The notes under the pieces are model-generated. The model did no database searches. It was not told the DNA's origin and was given only the letters and a program-made list of their open reading frames with translations. The translations under genes and the position numbers were made by a program. From contig JAXHLS010000002.1 in assembly GCA_034522055.1 (NCBI GenBank), forward strand, positions 930,001 through 994,000: DNA of 64,000 bases, given 5' to 3'. This document shows, piece after piece, positions 28,598 through 37,640 of this stretch. Numbering within the stretch: position 1 is the first letter of the stretch; each line of letters opens with the position of its first letter. This stretch comes from Gammaproteobacteria bacterium (lineage in GTDB: Bacteria; Pseudomonadota; Gammaproteobacteria; JAABTG01).

Positions 28598-29269
28598 GTG
28601 TCCGATTGTTGCTCCAATGCCGGCTGCGAGACGGCCAAGCTGAGGGAGAGCCAGGCCGGCACCCTCAAGGCCGTGCTCCTGATCAACGCGGCCATGTTCG
28701 CCGCGGAGTTGACGGCCGGCCTGGTGGCCGGCTCCACGGCCCTGCTGGCCGACTCCCTCGACATGCTGGGGGATACCCTGGTCTACGGCTTCAGCCTCTA
28801 CGTGGTGGCGCGCAGCGACGGCTGGAAGGCGGGGTCCGCCTTCGTGAAGAGTGGCATCATGGCCGCCTTCGGCCTGTTCGTGCTGGGTCAGGCGGTGTAC
28901 AAGGTCCTGCACCCGGCGCTACCCGAGGCCGGGATCATCGGCGCCATGGGCCTGCTGGCCCTGGCCGCCAATACTGTCTGCTTCGCATTGCTATGGCGCC
29001 ATCGGGCCGCCGACGTCAATATGCGCTCGGTGTGGTTGTGCTCGCGCAACGACATCATCGCCAACCTCGGGGTGCTGGCTGCGGCGGCGGGGGTATGGCT
29101 GCTCCACAGCCAGTGGCCGGACGTGGTGATCGGCCTGGCCATCGCCCTGCTGTTCCTGCACTCGGCCCTGGCTGTGTTCCGGGACGCGCTCCAGACCCAC
29201 CGCGCCCACCGGCGCCGCCTGACGGAGGCATGGCCCACCACGGGCGGCCCCCGCAGCGGGAAACACTGA
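28598..29269 (+). CDS. Cation diffusion facilitator-like metal transporter
   Basis: A 223-residue membrane protein with about six transmembrane segments. It has CDF-style metal motifs in TM2 (ALLADSLDMLGDTL) and TM5 (LCSRNDIIANLGV). The N-terminus has a cysteine cluster (DCCSNAGC), as in several short cation transporters. GTG at 28598 is the start; upstream in-frame sequence is repeat-derived. The C-terminal cytosolic domain is short. The metal is not predictable. The next gene, a glutaredoxin, follows after 18 bases. Confidence 0.75.
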   Translation: MSDCCSNAGCETAKLRESQAGTLKAVLLINAAMFAAELTAGLVAGSTALLADSLDMLGDTLVYGFSLYVVARSDGWKAGSAFVKSGIMAAFGLFVLGQAVYKVLHPALPEAGIIGAMGLLALAANTVCFALLWRHRAADVNMRSVWLCSRNDIIANLGVLAAAAGVWLLHSQWPDVVIGLAIALLFLHSALAVFRDALQTHRAHRRRLTEAWPTTGGPRSGKH

Positions 29270-29287
29270 CCGACGGAGAATTCACCC

Positions 29288-29659
29288 ATGGAAATCATAC
29301 GCTGGCTGCTGGGACGGACCGTGCTGTTCGTCAACCGGGTCACCTGGCCGCCCGAGGGCAGGCGTCCACCGGAGGAGCAGGCCCGGGTGGAGCAGGAGCT
29401 GAAGGGTCATGCCCTCTACCAGTTCAATGCCTGCCCGTTCTGCGTCAAGGTGCGCCGGGAGATGCGGCGCCTCAACCTGCCCATGGAGTTGCGCGACGCC
29501 CGCGCGGCGGGGCCCCATCGCCGGGATCTCCTGGAACAGGGTGGCCAGTTCAAGGTGCCCTGCCTGCGCATAGAACAGGAGGACGGCAGCAGCCGCTGGA
29601 TGTACGAGTCGGACGACATCATCGCCTACCTCCAGGCCCGTTTCCCCCTGGCGGACTGA
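29288..29659 (+). CDS. Glutaredoxin-like protein
   Basis: 123 residues with an N-terminal hydrophobic stretch (about 1-20) and a glutaredoxin fold carrying CPFC (NACPFCVKVRREM), a cis-proline region (FKVPCLRIEQ) and a GST-N-like end (MYESDDIIAYLQARF). It probably reduces disulfides or glutathione adducts. A further Cys sits after the cis-proline. It is clustered with metal transport and channel genes. Confidence 0.82.
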   Translation: MEIIRWLLGRTVLFVNRVTWPPEGRRPPEEQARVEQELKGHALYQFNACPFCVKVRREMRRLNLPMELRDARAAGPHRRDLLEQGGQFKVPCLRIEQEDGSSRWMYESDDIIAYLQARFPLAD

Positions 29660-29678
29660 CGTCCGGAGCCCTGCACCC

Positions 29679-30320
29679 ATGCTCATGGACGGCCACTCCC
29701 TCACCCAGCTCCAGGACATCCTGTTCTGGCTCATGCTGGTGGCGGTGGCGGTGACCGCCACGTCGGCGGTGCTCATCGCGGGACGTCACGGCTTCGACCT
29801 CTTCGGCATGAGCATGATCGCCCTGGCCACGGCCCTGGGGGGCGGCTCCGCCCGGGACCTGTTGCTGGACCGGCCGGTGTTCTGGGTGGAGAACCAGACC
29901 TTCCTGGTGGTGGCCCTGGCCGCCGGGGCCGCCACCTTCTTCGCGGCCCGGGCCTTTCGCTTTTCCGTCAGCCTGTTCCTCATCCCCGACGCCATCGGGC
30001 TGGCCACCTTCTCCATCGCCGGCACCCTGAAGGCCCTGTCCTTCGGCGCGCCGTGGCTGGTGGCGAGCTTCATGGGGGTGATCACAGGGGTGGTGGGGGG
30101 GATCCTGCGGGACATGATGTGTAACGAGACCCCCATCGTGTTCCGCAGCACCATCTACGCCACCGTCTCCTGGGGCGGCGGGATCCTGTTCATCCTGCTC
30201 ATCCGCTACGGCATGGATGCGGCCGTGGCGGCCATCGTGGCGGGCCTCGGGATCTTCGCCACCCGCATGGCCGCCATCCGCTGGGGCCTCAGCCTGCCGG
30301 TGTTCCGGGCGCGGGAATAG
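29679..30320 (+). CDS. TRIC/UPF0126-family membrane channel
   Basis: A 213-residue, seven-helix inner-membrane protein with two internally repeated three-helix halves. Each half carries a glycine-rich motif (ALGGGSARDLLLD and VVGGILRDMMCNETP), the signature of the UPF0126/TRIC family of trimeric channels. Potassium or glycine conduction has been proposed for relatives. It follows the glutaredoxin gene after 19 bases. Confidence 0.85.
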   Translation: MLMDGHSLTQLQDILFWLMLVAVAVTATSAVLIAGRHGFDLFGMSMIALATALGGGSARDLLLDRPVFWVENQTFLVVALAAGAATFFAARAFRFSVSLFLIPDAIGLATFSIAGTLKALSFGAPWLVASFMGVITGVVGGILRDMMCNETPIVFRSTIYATVSWGGGILFILLIRYGMDAAVAAIVAGLGIFATRMAAIRWGLSLPVFRARE

Positions 30321-30338
30321 GTAGCGGCTACGAGGCCC

Positions 30339-31445
30339 TCACTCGAACAGGGCCGCATACTCCCCGTAGCCCTCCGCCTCCAGGCGGTCCCTGGGAATGA
30401 AACGCAGGGAGGCGGAGTTGATGCAGTAGCGCAACCCGGTGGGCCGCGGACCGTCATCGAAGAGATGGCCGAGATGGGAATCGCCGTGGCGGCTGCGCAC
30501 CTCGGTGCGGGGCAGCACCAGCTTGAAGTCCTTCTCCTCGACGACGTGGTCGGCCTCCAGGGGCCGGGTGAAGCTGGGCCAGCCGGTGCCCGAGTCGTAC
30601 TTGTCGCGGGACGAGAACAGGGGCTCCCCCGACACCACGTCCACGTAGATCCCCTCCTCCTTGGTGTCCCAGTACTCGTTGGCGAAGGGACGCTCGGTGG
30701 CGTCTTTCTGGGTGACGTCGTACTGCAGGGGCGTGAGACGTTCCCGCAACACCTCGTCCGCGGGTTTGCCGTAGGCAGGATGGGCGTCGCCAATAGTCTT
30801 TTCGCTGGTCATCTCTCTGTCCTCTCCCCAGGTGGCGTCGAGGAAATCATCGCGCCCGGATCCGAAACGGTAGAAGCGGTATTTCAGGGGGTTTTTCTTG
30901 TAGTAGTCCTGATGGTACTCCTCGGCCCGGTAGAAATTCTCCAGGGGCAGGATCTCCGTGGCCACGGGCTCTTCCAGCACCCCGGATGCCTCCAGCCGGC
31001 GGCGCGAGGCCTCGGCGGCCTGCCGTTGGGCCTCGTCGGCGTAGAACACCACCGGCCGGTACTGGGGGCCCCGATCCACGAACTGCCCGCCGCCGTCGGT
31101 GGGATCGATATGGCGCCACAAGTAATCCAGCAACTCGTCGTAGGCCAGCCGCTCCGGGTCGTAGTGCACCTGCACCGCCTCCACGTGCCCGGTGCCGCCA
31201 CCCGACACCTGCTTGTAGGTGGGGTCCTTGACCTGCCCGCCGCTGTAGCCCGACACCGCCTCCGCCACGCCGGGCAGCTTCTCGAAGTCGGCCTCCACGC
31301 ACCAGAAACAACCGCCGGCGAAGGTGGCCACGGCCAGGTCCGCGGACACCCCGGGGCGGTCCGCGTCCCCGGATCCGCCATCACCGAGGGCATACACGGC
31401 CGCGGCGGCGACGACCGCCAGCACCGTAATCCACCATCTTTTCAT
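30339..31445 (-). CDS. msrAB: Bifunctional methionine sulfoxide reductase MsrA-MsrB, membrane-anchored/exported
   Basis: The fusion repairs both S- and R-methionine sulfoxide. An N-terminal signal or anchor ([20 protein letters not shown]) places it in the periplasm. The MsrA domain (about 38-200) has the active GCFWC at 45-49. The MsrB domain (about 225-368) has [17 protein letters not shown] and the catalytic Cys in RYCINSASL. The paired CxxC zinc cysteines of some MsrB are absent. The ATG at 31445 with AGGTCC upstream is preferred. The reductant partner is not adjacent. Confidence 0.93.
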   Translation of the reverse strand: MKRWWITVLAVVAAAAVYALGDGGSGDADRPGVSADLAVATFAGGCFWCVEADFEKLPGVAEAVSGYSGGQVKDPTYKQVSGGGTGHVEAVQVHYDPERLAYDELLDYLWRHIDPTDGGGQFVDRGPQYRPVVFYADEAQRQAAEASRRRLEASGVLEEPVATEILPLENFYRAEEYHQDYYKKNPLKYRFYRFGSGRDDFLDATWGEDREMTSEKTIGDAHPAYGKPADEVLRERLTPLQYDVTQKDATERPFANEYWDTKEEGIYVDVVSGEPLFSSRDKYDSGTGWPSFTRPLEADHVVEEKDFKLVLPRTEVRSRHGDSHLGHLFDDGPRPTGLRYCINSASLRFIPRDRLEAEGYGEYAALFE

Positions 31446-31711
31446 GGTCTGGGACCTCATGGGATGTGATGACAACAAGACCCGTCGCGCCAGGCGATCC
31501 GTACACCGGGACGAGCCTCATGGGATCTTTGAGGCCGACGCGGCCCGAGGGTTCAGTGCCCGGGTAACACCCCGCAGAACTCAGGGCCAGGAGGCGCACC
31601 GGCAGGAAGGCAAAGAACTCCTGGAGGCATGGACATACTCGTTCTGCCCCCACGCAGGATGGCGTAGCTATGGCCTCGCCCCTCCCCCCGCCAGTACGGC
31701 GATGCCGGGGC

Positions 31712-32218
31712 TCAACCTGTGTCACCAAGATTTACCGCAGTCCGGACGGCCGGGAGGGTAATCTTGGGCAGGTTCGTACGCAGGCACTGGGCGGAGAGAT
31801 ACTCGCGCCAGTAAGGCCACACGTGATAGCTGGCGTTACTGTGGGCAAACAAGCGCTGGGACTCGTCGTCCAGAAATTCCCGCATCAGGTATTCCGCGAC
31901 CATGGTACCGTCGATGCGCGCCCTCTCTGGCGCCGCATCGGCCGAGGGTGCGGCCGGCATCGACGCGCCCTCCTCGGCATCCACCCAGCGCGCACCCAGG
32001 TCGATATATACACGAAAGAGAAGCTGCATCGAGCCGTTCTCGTCTTCGAGTTCCATCACCTCCGAGCGCCGCACGCGATGTTTGAACTGGACCAGCAGAG
32101 ATTCGGCATCGGAATCGTACTTGGGCTCGAAGTCCTCCGCGAGGACGATACTGGCCGAGCGCAGGTAGACATCGTGGATCTCGAGGTTCTCGATGGCCCG
32201 TTTCAGAGCGGCTTCCAC
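31712..32218 (-). CDS. SecB-like chaperone of a toxin-antitoxin-chaperone module
   Basis: 168 residues with the SecB-type ending HVWPYWREYLSAQCLRTNLPKITLPAV and a beta-rich first half (VYLRSASIVLAEDFEPKY...LLFRVYIDLGARW). It is not housekeeping secB by context, since it begins three bases after the hicB stop on the same strand. SecB-like proteins in TAC modules bind the antitoxin, protect it from proteolysis and so hold the toxin in check. I infer that role here. Confidence 0.8.
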   Translation of the reverse strand: MEAALKRAIENLEIHDVYLRSASIVLAEDFEPKYDSDAESLLVQFKHRVRRSEVMELEDENGSMQLLFRVYIDLGARWVDAEEGASMPAAPSADAAPERARIDGTMVAEYLMREFLDDESQRLFAHSNASYHVWPYWREYLSAQCLRTNLPKITLPAVRTAVNLGDTG

Positions 32219-32221
32219 TGC

Positions 32222-32695
32222 CTAGACCACCTCTGAAAGTTCGGTGGCACGAACCAGCCTGAGGTGCCGCCTAGACTTCGTCCTGTCCATCGCGGGACGA
32301 CCCACGCTCTCCCAGGGAGATCCGCCCTCGTGCCGCTGGCCGGCGGCGAAGCCGGAGTAATAGGTCAGGACGTTGACCAGGTGCTGATTGAGGCTGACGC
32401 CCTCGGCCTCGGCCGCCTCCACCAGGGCGCGATGGAAGCTCTTCGCAATACGCAGGGTCACCCGGCCGCTGTAGTCATCGGCGGGCTCGATGGGCCGGGG
32501 CAGCGTCCGGCCCTGCTCCGCCCAGGCCTCGGCGGTGGTTTCGACGGCATCGACGGCGAGTTCATAGGCCTCGTCGTAGCTTTCCCCATACTCCACTAGG
32601 TCGGGCAACTCTCGCACCCGAGCCTCGAACAGCGTCTCCCCGTCGAAGTCGCCGCGACGAACGGTGATGTTGTAGGTGTGGGCGTCAATGGTCAT
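32222..32695 (-). CDS. hicB: HicB-family antitoxin with ribbon-helix-helix and C-terminal tail
   Basis: 157 residues. The N-terminal HicB partial RNase-H fold (ITVRRGDFDGETLFEARVRELPDLVEYGESYDEAYELAVDAVE) is followed by an Arc-type ribbon-helix-helix (SGRVTLRIAKSFHRALVEAAEAEGVSLNQHLVNVL). An extra basic/hydrophobic tail of about 40 residues could be the chaperone-addiction segment that makes TAC antitoxins unstable without SecB. It overlaps hicA by 11 bases. The ATG at 32695 is preferred over an upstream in-frame ATG at 32731, inside hicA. Confidence 0.85.
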   Translation of the reverse strand: MTIDAHTYNITVRRGDFDGETLFEARVRELPDLVEYGESYDEAYELAVDAVETTAEAWAEQGRTLPRPIEPADDYSGRVTLRIAKSFHRALVEAAEAEGVSLNQHLVNVLTYYSGFAAGQRHEGGSPWESVGRPAMDRTKSRRHLRLVRATELSEVV

Positions 32696-32987
32696 GGTCT
32701 TGCTCCAGGAGTTCGATAAACTCCGATTCATAGCGCCGAATCAACCGTATGATCTGGGTGACGTAGGCGGGCTTAATCTCCGGGTTCTTGCCGTGGCCGC
32801 AGGTGAAAGCGCCGGAACGAAATGCCTGGATACCATGGTGAACGAACACCCGGTGCCCCGATTTCTTGCCTTCCCGCACCTCGAACCCCAGCCGCTGCAG
32901 GCAATCGATCATGTGCTGACAGCGGACCGATGCCTTCGAGCGCTCAAGATCCGCGACTAAACCGTACAGGCGGTCTCGAGCGTTCAT
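32685..32987 (-). CDS. hicA: HicA-family mRNA interferase toxin
   Basis: A 100-residue small basic protein with the HicA core QRLGFEVREGKKSGHRVFVHH. His45 sits in the G-x-K-S-G-H position expected for the catalytic histidine of the dsRBD-like fold. The second half (FTCGHGKNPEIKPAYVTQIIRLIRRYE) matches a longer HicA subfamily. HicA toxins cleave mRNA and tmRNA. It is the first gene of the hicA-hicB-secB-like operon; its start codon touches the operator. Confidence 0.82.
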   Translation of the reverse strand: MNARDRLYGLVADLERSKASVRCQHMIDCLQRLGFEVREGKKSGHRVFVHHGIQAFRSGAFTCGHGKNPEIKPAYVTQIIRLIRRYESEFIELLEQDHDH

Positions 32988-32988
32988 C

Positions 32989-33025
32989 TGACACCATATT
33001 TAGTGTCACCAAGGCACTTTGTCAA
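32989..33025 (-). promoter_or_regulatory. Promoter and overlapping palindromic operator of the hicA-hicB-secB operon
   Basis: On the minus strand a perfect -35 TTGACA (33025-33020) is followed after 17 bases by TAAATA (33002-32997). The palindrome TGACAC/GTGTCA (32989-33008, 8-base spacer) covers the -10 and reaches within one base of the hicA ATG. It is a good binding site for the HicB ribbon-helix-helix. The leader would be very short. Confidence 0.7.
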
Positions 33026-33278
33026 CCGCTGGTCTTTGTCATCATCGGTATCCCAACGTGCCGAAAAAACGCAACGATCTGTTTTATTTAGCATTCCCTG
33101 CTCCTGCGATTAACGATGCAGCCGCTACCCCCATCCATCAACACCTTTCTGCCAGCATTCTTCTGTCCGGACTGCCCGCATCCTGATCACGCGCAGATTC
33201 GTGCGCAGGTTTCGATGGGCTCTCCGGAGCCGGGTCGCGACCTCGGGTTTAACTGCCAGGGGCGCCCATCCCGGTTCA

Positions 33279-34097
33279 TCACAGACCGGCCAGGATGCGC
33301 ACCAGCAGGGGGCCGTCCCGGGGGGTCAGGAGGTGGCCGCCGTCGCTCATCACGGAGCGGGCGCGGCCCTGCAACGCGGGGACGTTGCCGAGGTGCTGGC
33401 TGGCCTCCGGCACCACCAGGTCACCGTCCTTCCAGCCGCCCTCGCGGCGCACGATGGAGACGTAGGGTATGTCGGGATGCTCCTGGTGGTTGAGCCAGAA
33501 AAGCGTGCTGCGGGGACGGGCCGGCAGGAGATCGGCGAACAGGCCCTGGGAGCGGTTGAGGCCGCCGAGCCCTACGAAGGGGGCCATCATGCCCAGGGGA
33601 CTCTGGCCGGCCATGAGGCCGAGACCCGCCTTGCTGGTGCCGAGGTGGGGGCTGGCGATGGTGACGAGCCCACCCACGGGGGCCTCCGGCTGGGTGACCA
33701 CGTAGAGCCGGGCCACCACGCCGCCGGCGGAGTGGCCCACGAGGATGAACTCCTGATCTGGAAAATGGCGCGTAAGCTCGGCCATGGCGTCGGCCAGGCG
33801 CCCGGCCTGGAAGGCCAGGGGGGCCTCGGAGGGCAGCTCCACCGCGAAGAAGCTGGGGGTTACCGGTCGGCGGGTGAAAGGCTGGAGCCGCGCACCCTGG
33901 GGCGTGGTGAGCACGTGGCCGCCATGGACCCAGCCGGCGCCCGTCAGGGCCTTGGGGATCTCGGCCTCGGCCCAGCTGTCCCGGTCCCCCAGGTAGCCAT
34001 GCACCAGCACCACCACCTCGGCCCCGGCAGAGACCGGGCCCAGCATGAAGAGCAGGAACACCCAACACAGGGCGCGCAGAGAAGGTCTGGCGATCAT
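33279..34097 (-). CDS. Exported alpha/beta-hydrolase (lipase-like)
   Basis: 272 residues with a signal peptide (LRALCWVFLLFMLGPVSAGA). The oxyanion-region motif VVVLVHGYLGDRDSW and the nucleophile elbow FILVGHSAGGVVARLYV (GHSAG) follow. A plausible acid lies in GWKDGDLVVP and the final His in MSDGGHLLTP. It resembles periplasmic or secreted lipases/esterases. The ATG at 34097 fits the signal peptide. The 250 bases between it and the hicA promoter hold nothing I recognise. Confidence 0.8.
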   Translation of the reverse strand: MIARPSLRALCWVFLLFMLGPVSAGAEVVVLVHGYLGDRDSWAEAEIPKALTGAGWVHGGHVLTTPQGARLQPFTRRPVTPSFFAVELPSEAPLAFQAGRLADAMAELTRHFPDQEFILVGHSAGGVVARLYVVTQPEAPVGGLVTIASPHLGTSKAGLGLMAGQSPLGMMAPFVGLGGLNRSQGLFADLLPARPRSTLFWLNHQEHPDIPYVSIVRREGGWKDGDLVVPEASQHLGNVPALQGRARSVMSDGGHLLTPRDGPLLVRILAGL

Positions 34098-34155
34098 GAT
34101 TTCCCCCACAGGCACACGGGCCTTCCCGCCCGACGGCGGCATGCCCTGGGTGCCC

Positions 34156-35556
34156 TCAGATGACCTTGGAGTAACGATGGCCTTCCCGGGCCTCCCGCAG
34201 GTAGCGGTCGAACACCATGCAAATATTACGAATGAGCAGCTTACCCTGAAGGGAGACGCGGATCCCCCAGGACGAGACCTCCAGCAGGCCGTCGGCGGCC
34301 ATAGCCTCGAGTTCCGCCAACTCGCTGGCGAAGTAGTGGTTGAACTGAATGTTCCAGCGCGTCTCTATGGGGGCGAAGAGCAGTTCGAAGTGGCAGATGA
34401 GGGTGGAAATCACCTGGCGGCGCAACACGTCGTCGGGCTCCAACTCCACACCCCTGAACACCGGCAGGCGGCTGCCGCCGATGCGCTCGTAGTAGCCATC
34501 CAGGGTCTTCATGTTCTGGCTGTAGCTCTCGCCCACCATGCTGATGGCGGACACGCCCATGGCCACCAGGTCGCATTCCGCGTGGGTGGAATAGCCCTGG
34601 AAGTTGCGGTAGAGGGTGCGGTTGCGCTGGGCCACCGCCAGCTCGTCCCCCGGCTTGGCGAAATGGTCCATGCCGATGAACACATAACCGGCGTCGGTGA
34701 GGCGCTGGATGGCCATATCCAGGATGGCGAGCTTCTCCTCCGGCGGCGGCAACTGGGCGGCATCGATCTGGCGCTGGGTCTTGAACAGTTCCGGCAGATG
34801 AGCATAGTTGAACAGGGACAGGCGGTCCGGATCCATATCGATGATGGTGTCCAGGGTGCGCCCGAAGCTGACCACGTCCTGCAACGGCAGGCCGTAGATG
34901 AGGTCCACGCTCACCGACTTGAAGCCCTCGGCGCGGGCGGCATCCAGCACTGTGGCAGTCTCGTCCACCGACTGAATGCGGTTCACCGCCTGCTGGACCG
35001 CCGGGTCGAAGTCCTGGATCCCGAGGCTCATGCGGTTGAAACCCAGTTCCCGCAGCAGGGCCACGGTGTCGCTCCCCGCCTCCCGCGGGTCGATCTCGAT
35101 TGAATACTCCCCCTCGTCATCGTCCCGCAGGCGGAAGAAACGGCTCGTGATCTCCATCAGCTCCCGCATCTGCGGGTGGCTGATGAAGGTGGGTGTGCCG
35201 CCGCCCCAGTGGAGCTGGTCCACCACTCGGTCAGTATCGAACAAGGCCGCCTGAATGGCGATCTCGCGGTACAGGTGACTCAGGTAGTCGGTGGCCCGGT
35301 TACGATTCTTGGTAACCACCTTGTTGCAGGCACAGTAGAAACAGATGGTGTCGCAGAAGGGCAGGTGGAAATAAAGGGACAGGGGCCGCGGGATGGGCTC
35401 GGCGTTGCTATCGCGGGCGAACGCGACGTACTCCTCCTCCCCGAAGCCGTCGGTGAACTGCACGGCGGTGGGATAGGAGGTGTAGCGCGGCCCGGATTTG
35501 TCATAGCGCCGTATCAGGTCCGGATCGAATATGACCGACGCCTCTCCCTGTAACAT
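34156..35556 (-). CDS. hemN: Oxygen-independent coproporphyrinogen III dehydrogenase
   Basis: A radical-SAM enzyme decarboxylating coproporphyrinogen III in anaerobic haem synthesis. The cluster motif CDTICFYCACN (C-x3-C-x2-C plus the extra Cys typical of HemN) and GGGTPTFIS (SAM binding) are clear, as is the HemN start SGPRYTSYPTAVQF. Length 466 fits. The ATG at 35556 gives the usual spacing to SGPRYTSYP. An FNR-like site lies 45 bases upstream. Confidence 0.95.
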   Translation of the reverse strand: MLQGEASVIFDPDLIRRYDKSGPRYTSYPTAVQFTDGFGEEEYVAFARDSNAEPIPRPLSLYFHLPFCDTICFYCACNKVVTKNRNRATDYLSHLYREIAIQAALFDTDRVVDQLHWGGGTPTFISHPQMRELMEITSRFFRLRDDDEGEYSIEIDPREAGSDTVALLRELGFNRMSLGIQDFDPAVQQAVNRIQSVDETATVLDAARAEGFKSVSVDLIYGLPLQDVVSFGRTLDTIIDMDPDRLSLFNYAHLPELFKTQRQIDAAQLPPPEEKLAILDMAIQRLTDAGYVFIGMDHFAKPGDELAVAQRNRTLYRNFQGYSTHAECDLVAMGVSAISMVGESYSQNMKTLDGYYERIGGSRLPVFRGVELEPDDVLRRQVISTLICHFELLFAPIETRWNIQFNHYFASELAELEAMAADGLLEVSSWGIRVSLQGKLLIRNICMVFDRYLREAREGHRYSKVI

Positions 35557-35594
35557 ATAGGCCCGGAGCGTAATCCAGCGCCGCCCCCACCCGC

Positions 35595-35608
35595 ATGATC
35601 TAAGTCAA
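35595..35608 (-). promoter_or_regulatory. FNR/ANR-like box upstream of hemN
   Basis: On the minus strand TTGAC-TTAG-ATCAT matches the FNR consensus TTGAT-N4-ATCAA at eight of ten positions. Its centre is about 45 bases from the hemN start. Activation from -41.5 would leave a very short leader, so geometry is only marginally good. Anaerobic induction of hemN by FNR is well known. Confidence 0.45.
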
Positions 35609-35699
35609 ACGAATGAATTTCGGAATTTCGGGTAGAGTAGAGAGCAGGCCCTAACGCCCGTAGGTCCGGCTTAGCGGTTCCCGCCCCTTTCGTTTGGCG

Positions 35700-37640
35700 G
35701 TGCCTAAATAGCCGGGCCGTAGCCACCAGGGCCAGCCCTCCCTCATCAAACCGTGCATACGGTTCTCCCGTACACGGCTTTCCGATGTGCTTCACGCCAA
35801 GGCATGCGCTGAGCGCCAGCCTGCTTTGTGGGATAGCTTGAGTAATCCAAGGGCGTCGTGGAGGTGGGCGTAGGGAAAGCGTTCGTAACCGCGCGTGCGA
35901 GTGCGCACTTTGTGACGCCGCCGCAGTTGGGTACGCACGCGTTCCTCAGTGAACCACCGGACGCGTCCGAAAGCCTTGGTGCAGTTGCCGTAGTGGAAGT
36001 AGCCCGACCAGCCGCGTAGCACTTGGTTCACTTCCGTGATCATACGCGGCATCGGCACCGGGGTGCGGCGCCGCGCGGTGAGTTCCTTGATGCGCGCCTT
36101 GATCCTTCGTTCGGCGCGACGGCTCGGCTCAACGTGAGGGTAGCCGTTGCCGGTTCGTCGGCTGCGTGCCCATTTGATGCTGAAGCCAAGAAAGTCGAAC
36201 GCCTGTCGGCGGGCATCGACCTCGTGGGTTTTCTCCCGGTTGAGCGTCAACTCCAGGCGTGTCAGCACCGTCTCAAGCACCGCCATGGCCGGCGCGGTGT
36301 CCCCACGACACAGAATCACGGCATCGTCAGCGTAACGCACGAGGCGCGCCCCTAACCGCCGTTCCAAGTCGTGCCGTTCCCAAATCCGGTCCAGCAGATG
36401 TAGATAAAGATTGGCCAGCAGCGGGGAAACAACCCCGCCTTGCGGCGTCCCTTTCCGATTCCCTTTACCGCCACTCGGGCGTTGCTTGCCTCGCCCATCC
36501 TCTTCGATGACCGGGGCCTTGAGCCATTGCTGAATGAGGGCGAGGACGCCTCCATCGGCAAGGCGCTCGGCAACCACGGCCATGAGCTTGGCGTGCGGGA
36601 TCGTATCGAAATACTTCGATAGATCCGCATCGATGATTTGGGTCTTTCCCTGAAACAGACCGTCGGTGACGGCCTTCACCGCATCATGGGCCGAGCGCTG
36701 CGGGCGAAATCCATAGGAGTGCTCGCAGAAATCAGCCTCGAAGATCGGCTCCACCACCAGCTTGAGCGCCATCTGTACGATCCGATCCCGGATTGTGGGG
36801 ATCCCCAATGGGCGCTCACTGCCATCCGGCTTGGGTATCCAGACCCGACGCACGCCGTCCGCGCCGTACGTCTTCTGCTCCAGTTCCCGTTGCAATTCCG
36901 CCAAGTAGGCGTCTCTTCCGACCCCCGCCTCGATGGCCTCACAGGTCACACCATCGATTCCTGGCGCGCCCCGATTGGACCTGACACGATCATAGGCGTG
37001 ACCGAGAGTGTCTGCCCGATAGACCTTGTCATACAAGGCGTAGAAGCGAAACGCCGGCTCTTGCTTGGCCTTGACGTAGAGCTTCCTCTGCAGCGTCCTG
37101 ATCTTTTCCGGAGTTGTTAGCGACATCGCCGCAATCTCCTGACCCTCTGCGTTTCGGTTGCGTGCACAAAGTAGGGTCCCTTCCCTCAGGTCGGGTTATG
37201 TTGTCCCAGACCCTCAATCGGTACTATGAACCCCTCCGACTCCCACGACGGTCGATGACGACTTCGGACTGGCCTTATACGCCACCGTCGGCAGTTCTCA
37301 CCTGCCACCGCCGCGGGCCTCCCGCACTGGGACCAATCAACTTCCACCACATGCCACCCGTACTACCCCGGAAGACTCAGCGGGACGCTCTCGTCGTCTC
37401 CTCCCACCAACAGCGGCCTTCCCCGACTGTCCACCGGGTCGGCATCTTCACTTTGTTCACGAGGCTACATATCGGTTCGCTTGCGCTGCGGCCTGCGGTT
37501 TTGCATCTACGTAACTTACGACCCCCGGTTACCCGGACGCCGCTCCGCGACACTACAAAGGTGTACGAGCAACTCCTTTGGCGGGACTCTAACCCGCTAG
37601 TTAATCAGCGTGTTACGGCATACGGACAGTATACTAATTA
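35700..37640 (-). mobile_element. Group II intron with reverse transcriptase
   Basis: The minus strand reads: a GC-rich structured 5' region (about 37640-37127, containing GCGGGTTAGAGTCCCGCC, characteristic of domain I), the maturase ORF, then a domain V hairpin (35748-35781; AGCCGTGTACGG-GAGA-ACCGTATGCACGG) and a domain VI-like stem near 35705-35745. The ends are approximate. The 5' end abuts an inverted repeat (GTATACTGTCC) downstream of prmB, as if inserted at a hairpin, reminiscent of terminator-targeting introns. Confidence 0.75.
35792..37126 (-). CDS. ltrA: Group II intron-encoded reverse transcriptase/maturase
   Basis: 444 residues with the RT blocks: RSNRGAPGIDGVT (RT0-1), RVWIPKPDGSERPLGIPTIRDRIVQMAL (RT2), YGFRPQRSAHDAV, DADLSKYFDTIPH, GTPQGGVVSPLLANLYLHLLD and the catalytic RYADDAVI. 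The maturase X domain (VNQVLRGWSGYFHYGN) ends the protein. No HNH endonuclease domain is visible, so mobility would depend on RT/maturase only. The gene appears intact. Confidence 0.93.
   Translation of the reverse strand: MSLTTPEKIRTLQRKLYVKAKQEPAFRFYALYDKVYRADTLGHAYDRVRSNRGAPGIDGVTCEAIEAGVGRDAYLAELQRELEQKTYGADGVRRVWIPKPDGSERPLGIPTIRDRIVQMALKLVVEPIFEADFCEHSYGFRPQRSAHDAVKAVTDGLFQGKTQIIDADLSKYFDTIPHAKLMAVVAERLADGGVLALIQQWLKAPVIEEDGRGKQRPSGGKGNRKGTPQGGVVSPLLANLYLHLLDRIWERHDLERRLGARLVRYADDAVILCRGDTAPAMAVLETVLTRLELTLNREKTHEVDARRQAFDFLGFSIKWARSRRTGNGYPHVEPSRRAERRIKARIKELTARRRTPVPMPRMITEVNQVLRGWSGYFHYGNCTKAFGRVRWFTEERVRTQLRRRHKVRTRTRGYERFPYAHLHDALGLLKLSHKAGWRSAHALA

Noticed and set aside
31446-31711. 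Possible small gene between msrAB and the SecB-like gene
   Set aside because: Minus-strand reading frame (31381-31728) has no signal, domain or ribosome site; the gap holds nothing I can support.
33116-33278. Cys-containing peptide (FFCPDCPHPDH) that might be a transposase start
   Set aside because: Too short to support; no continuing transposase sequence and the frame runs antisense into the lipase gene.
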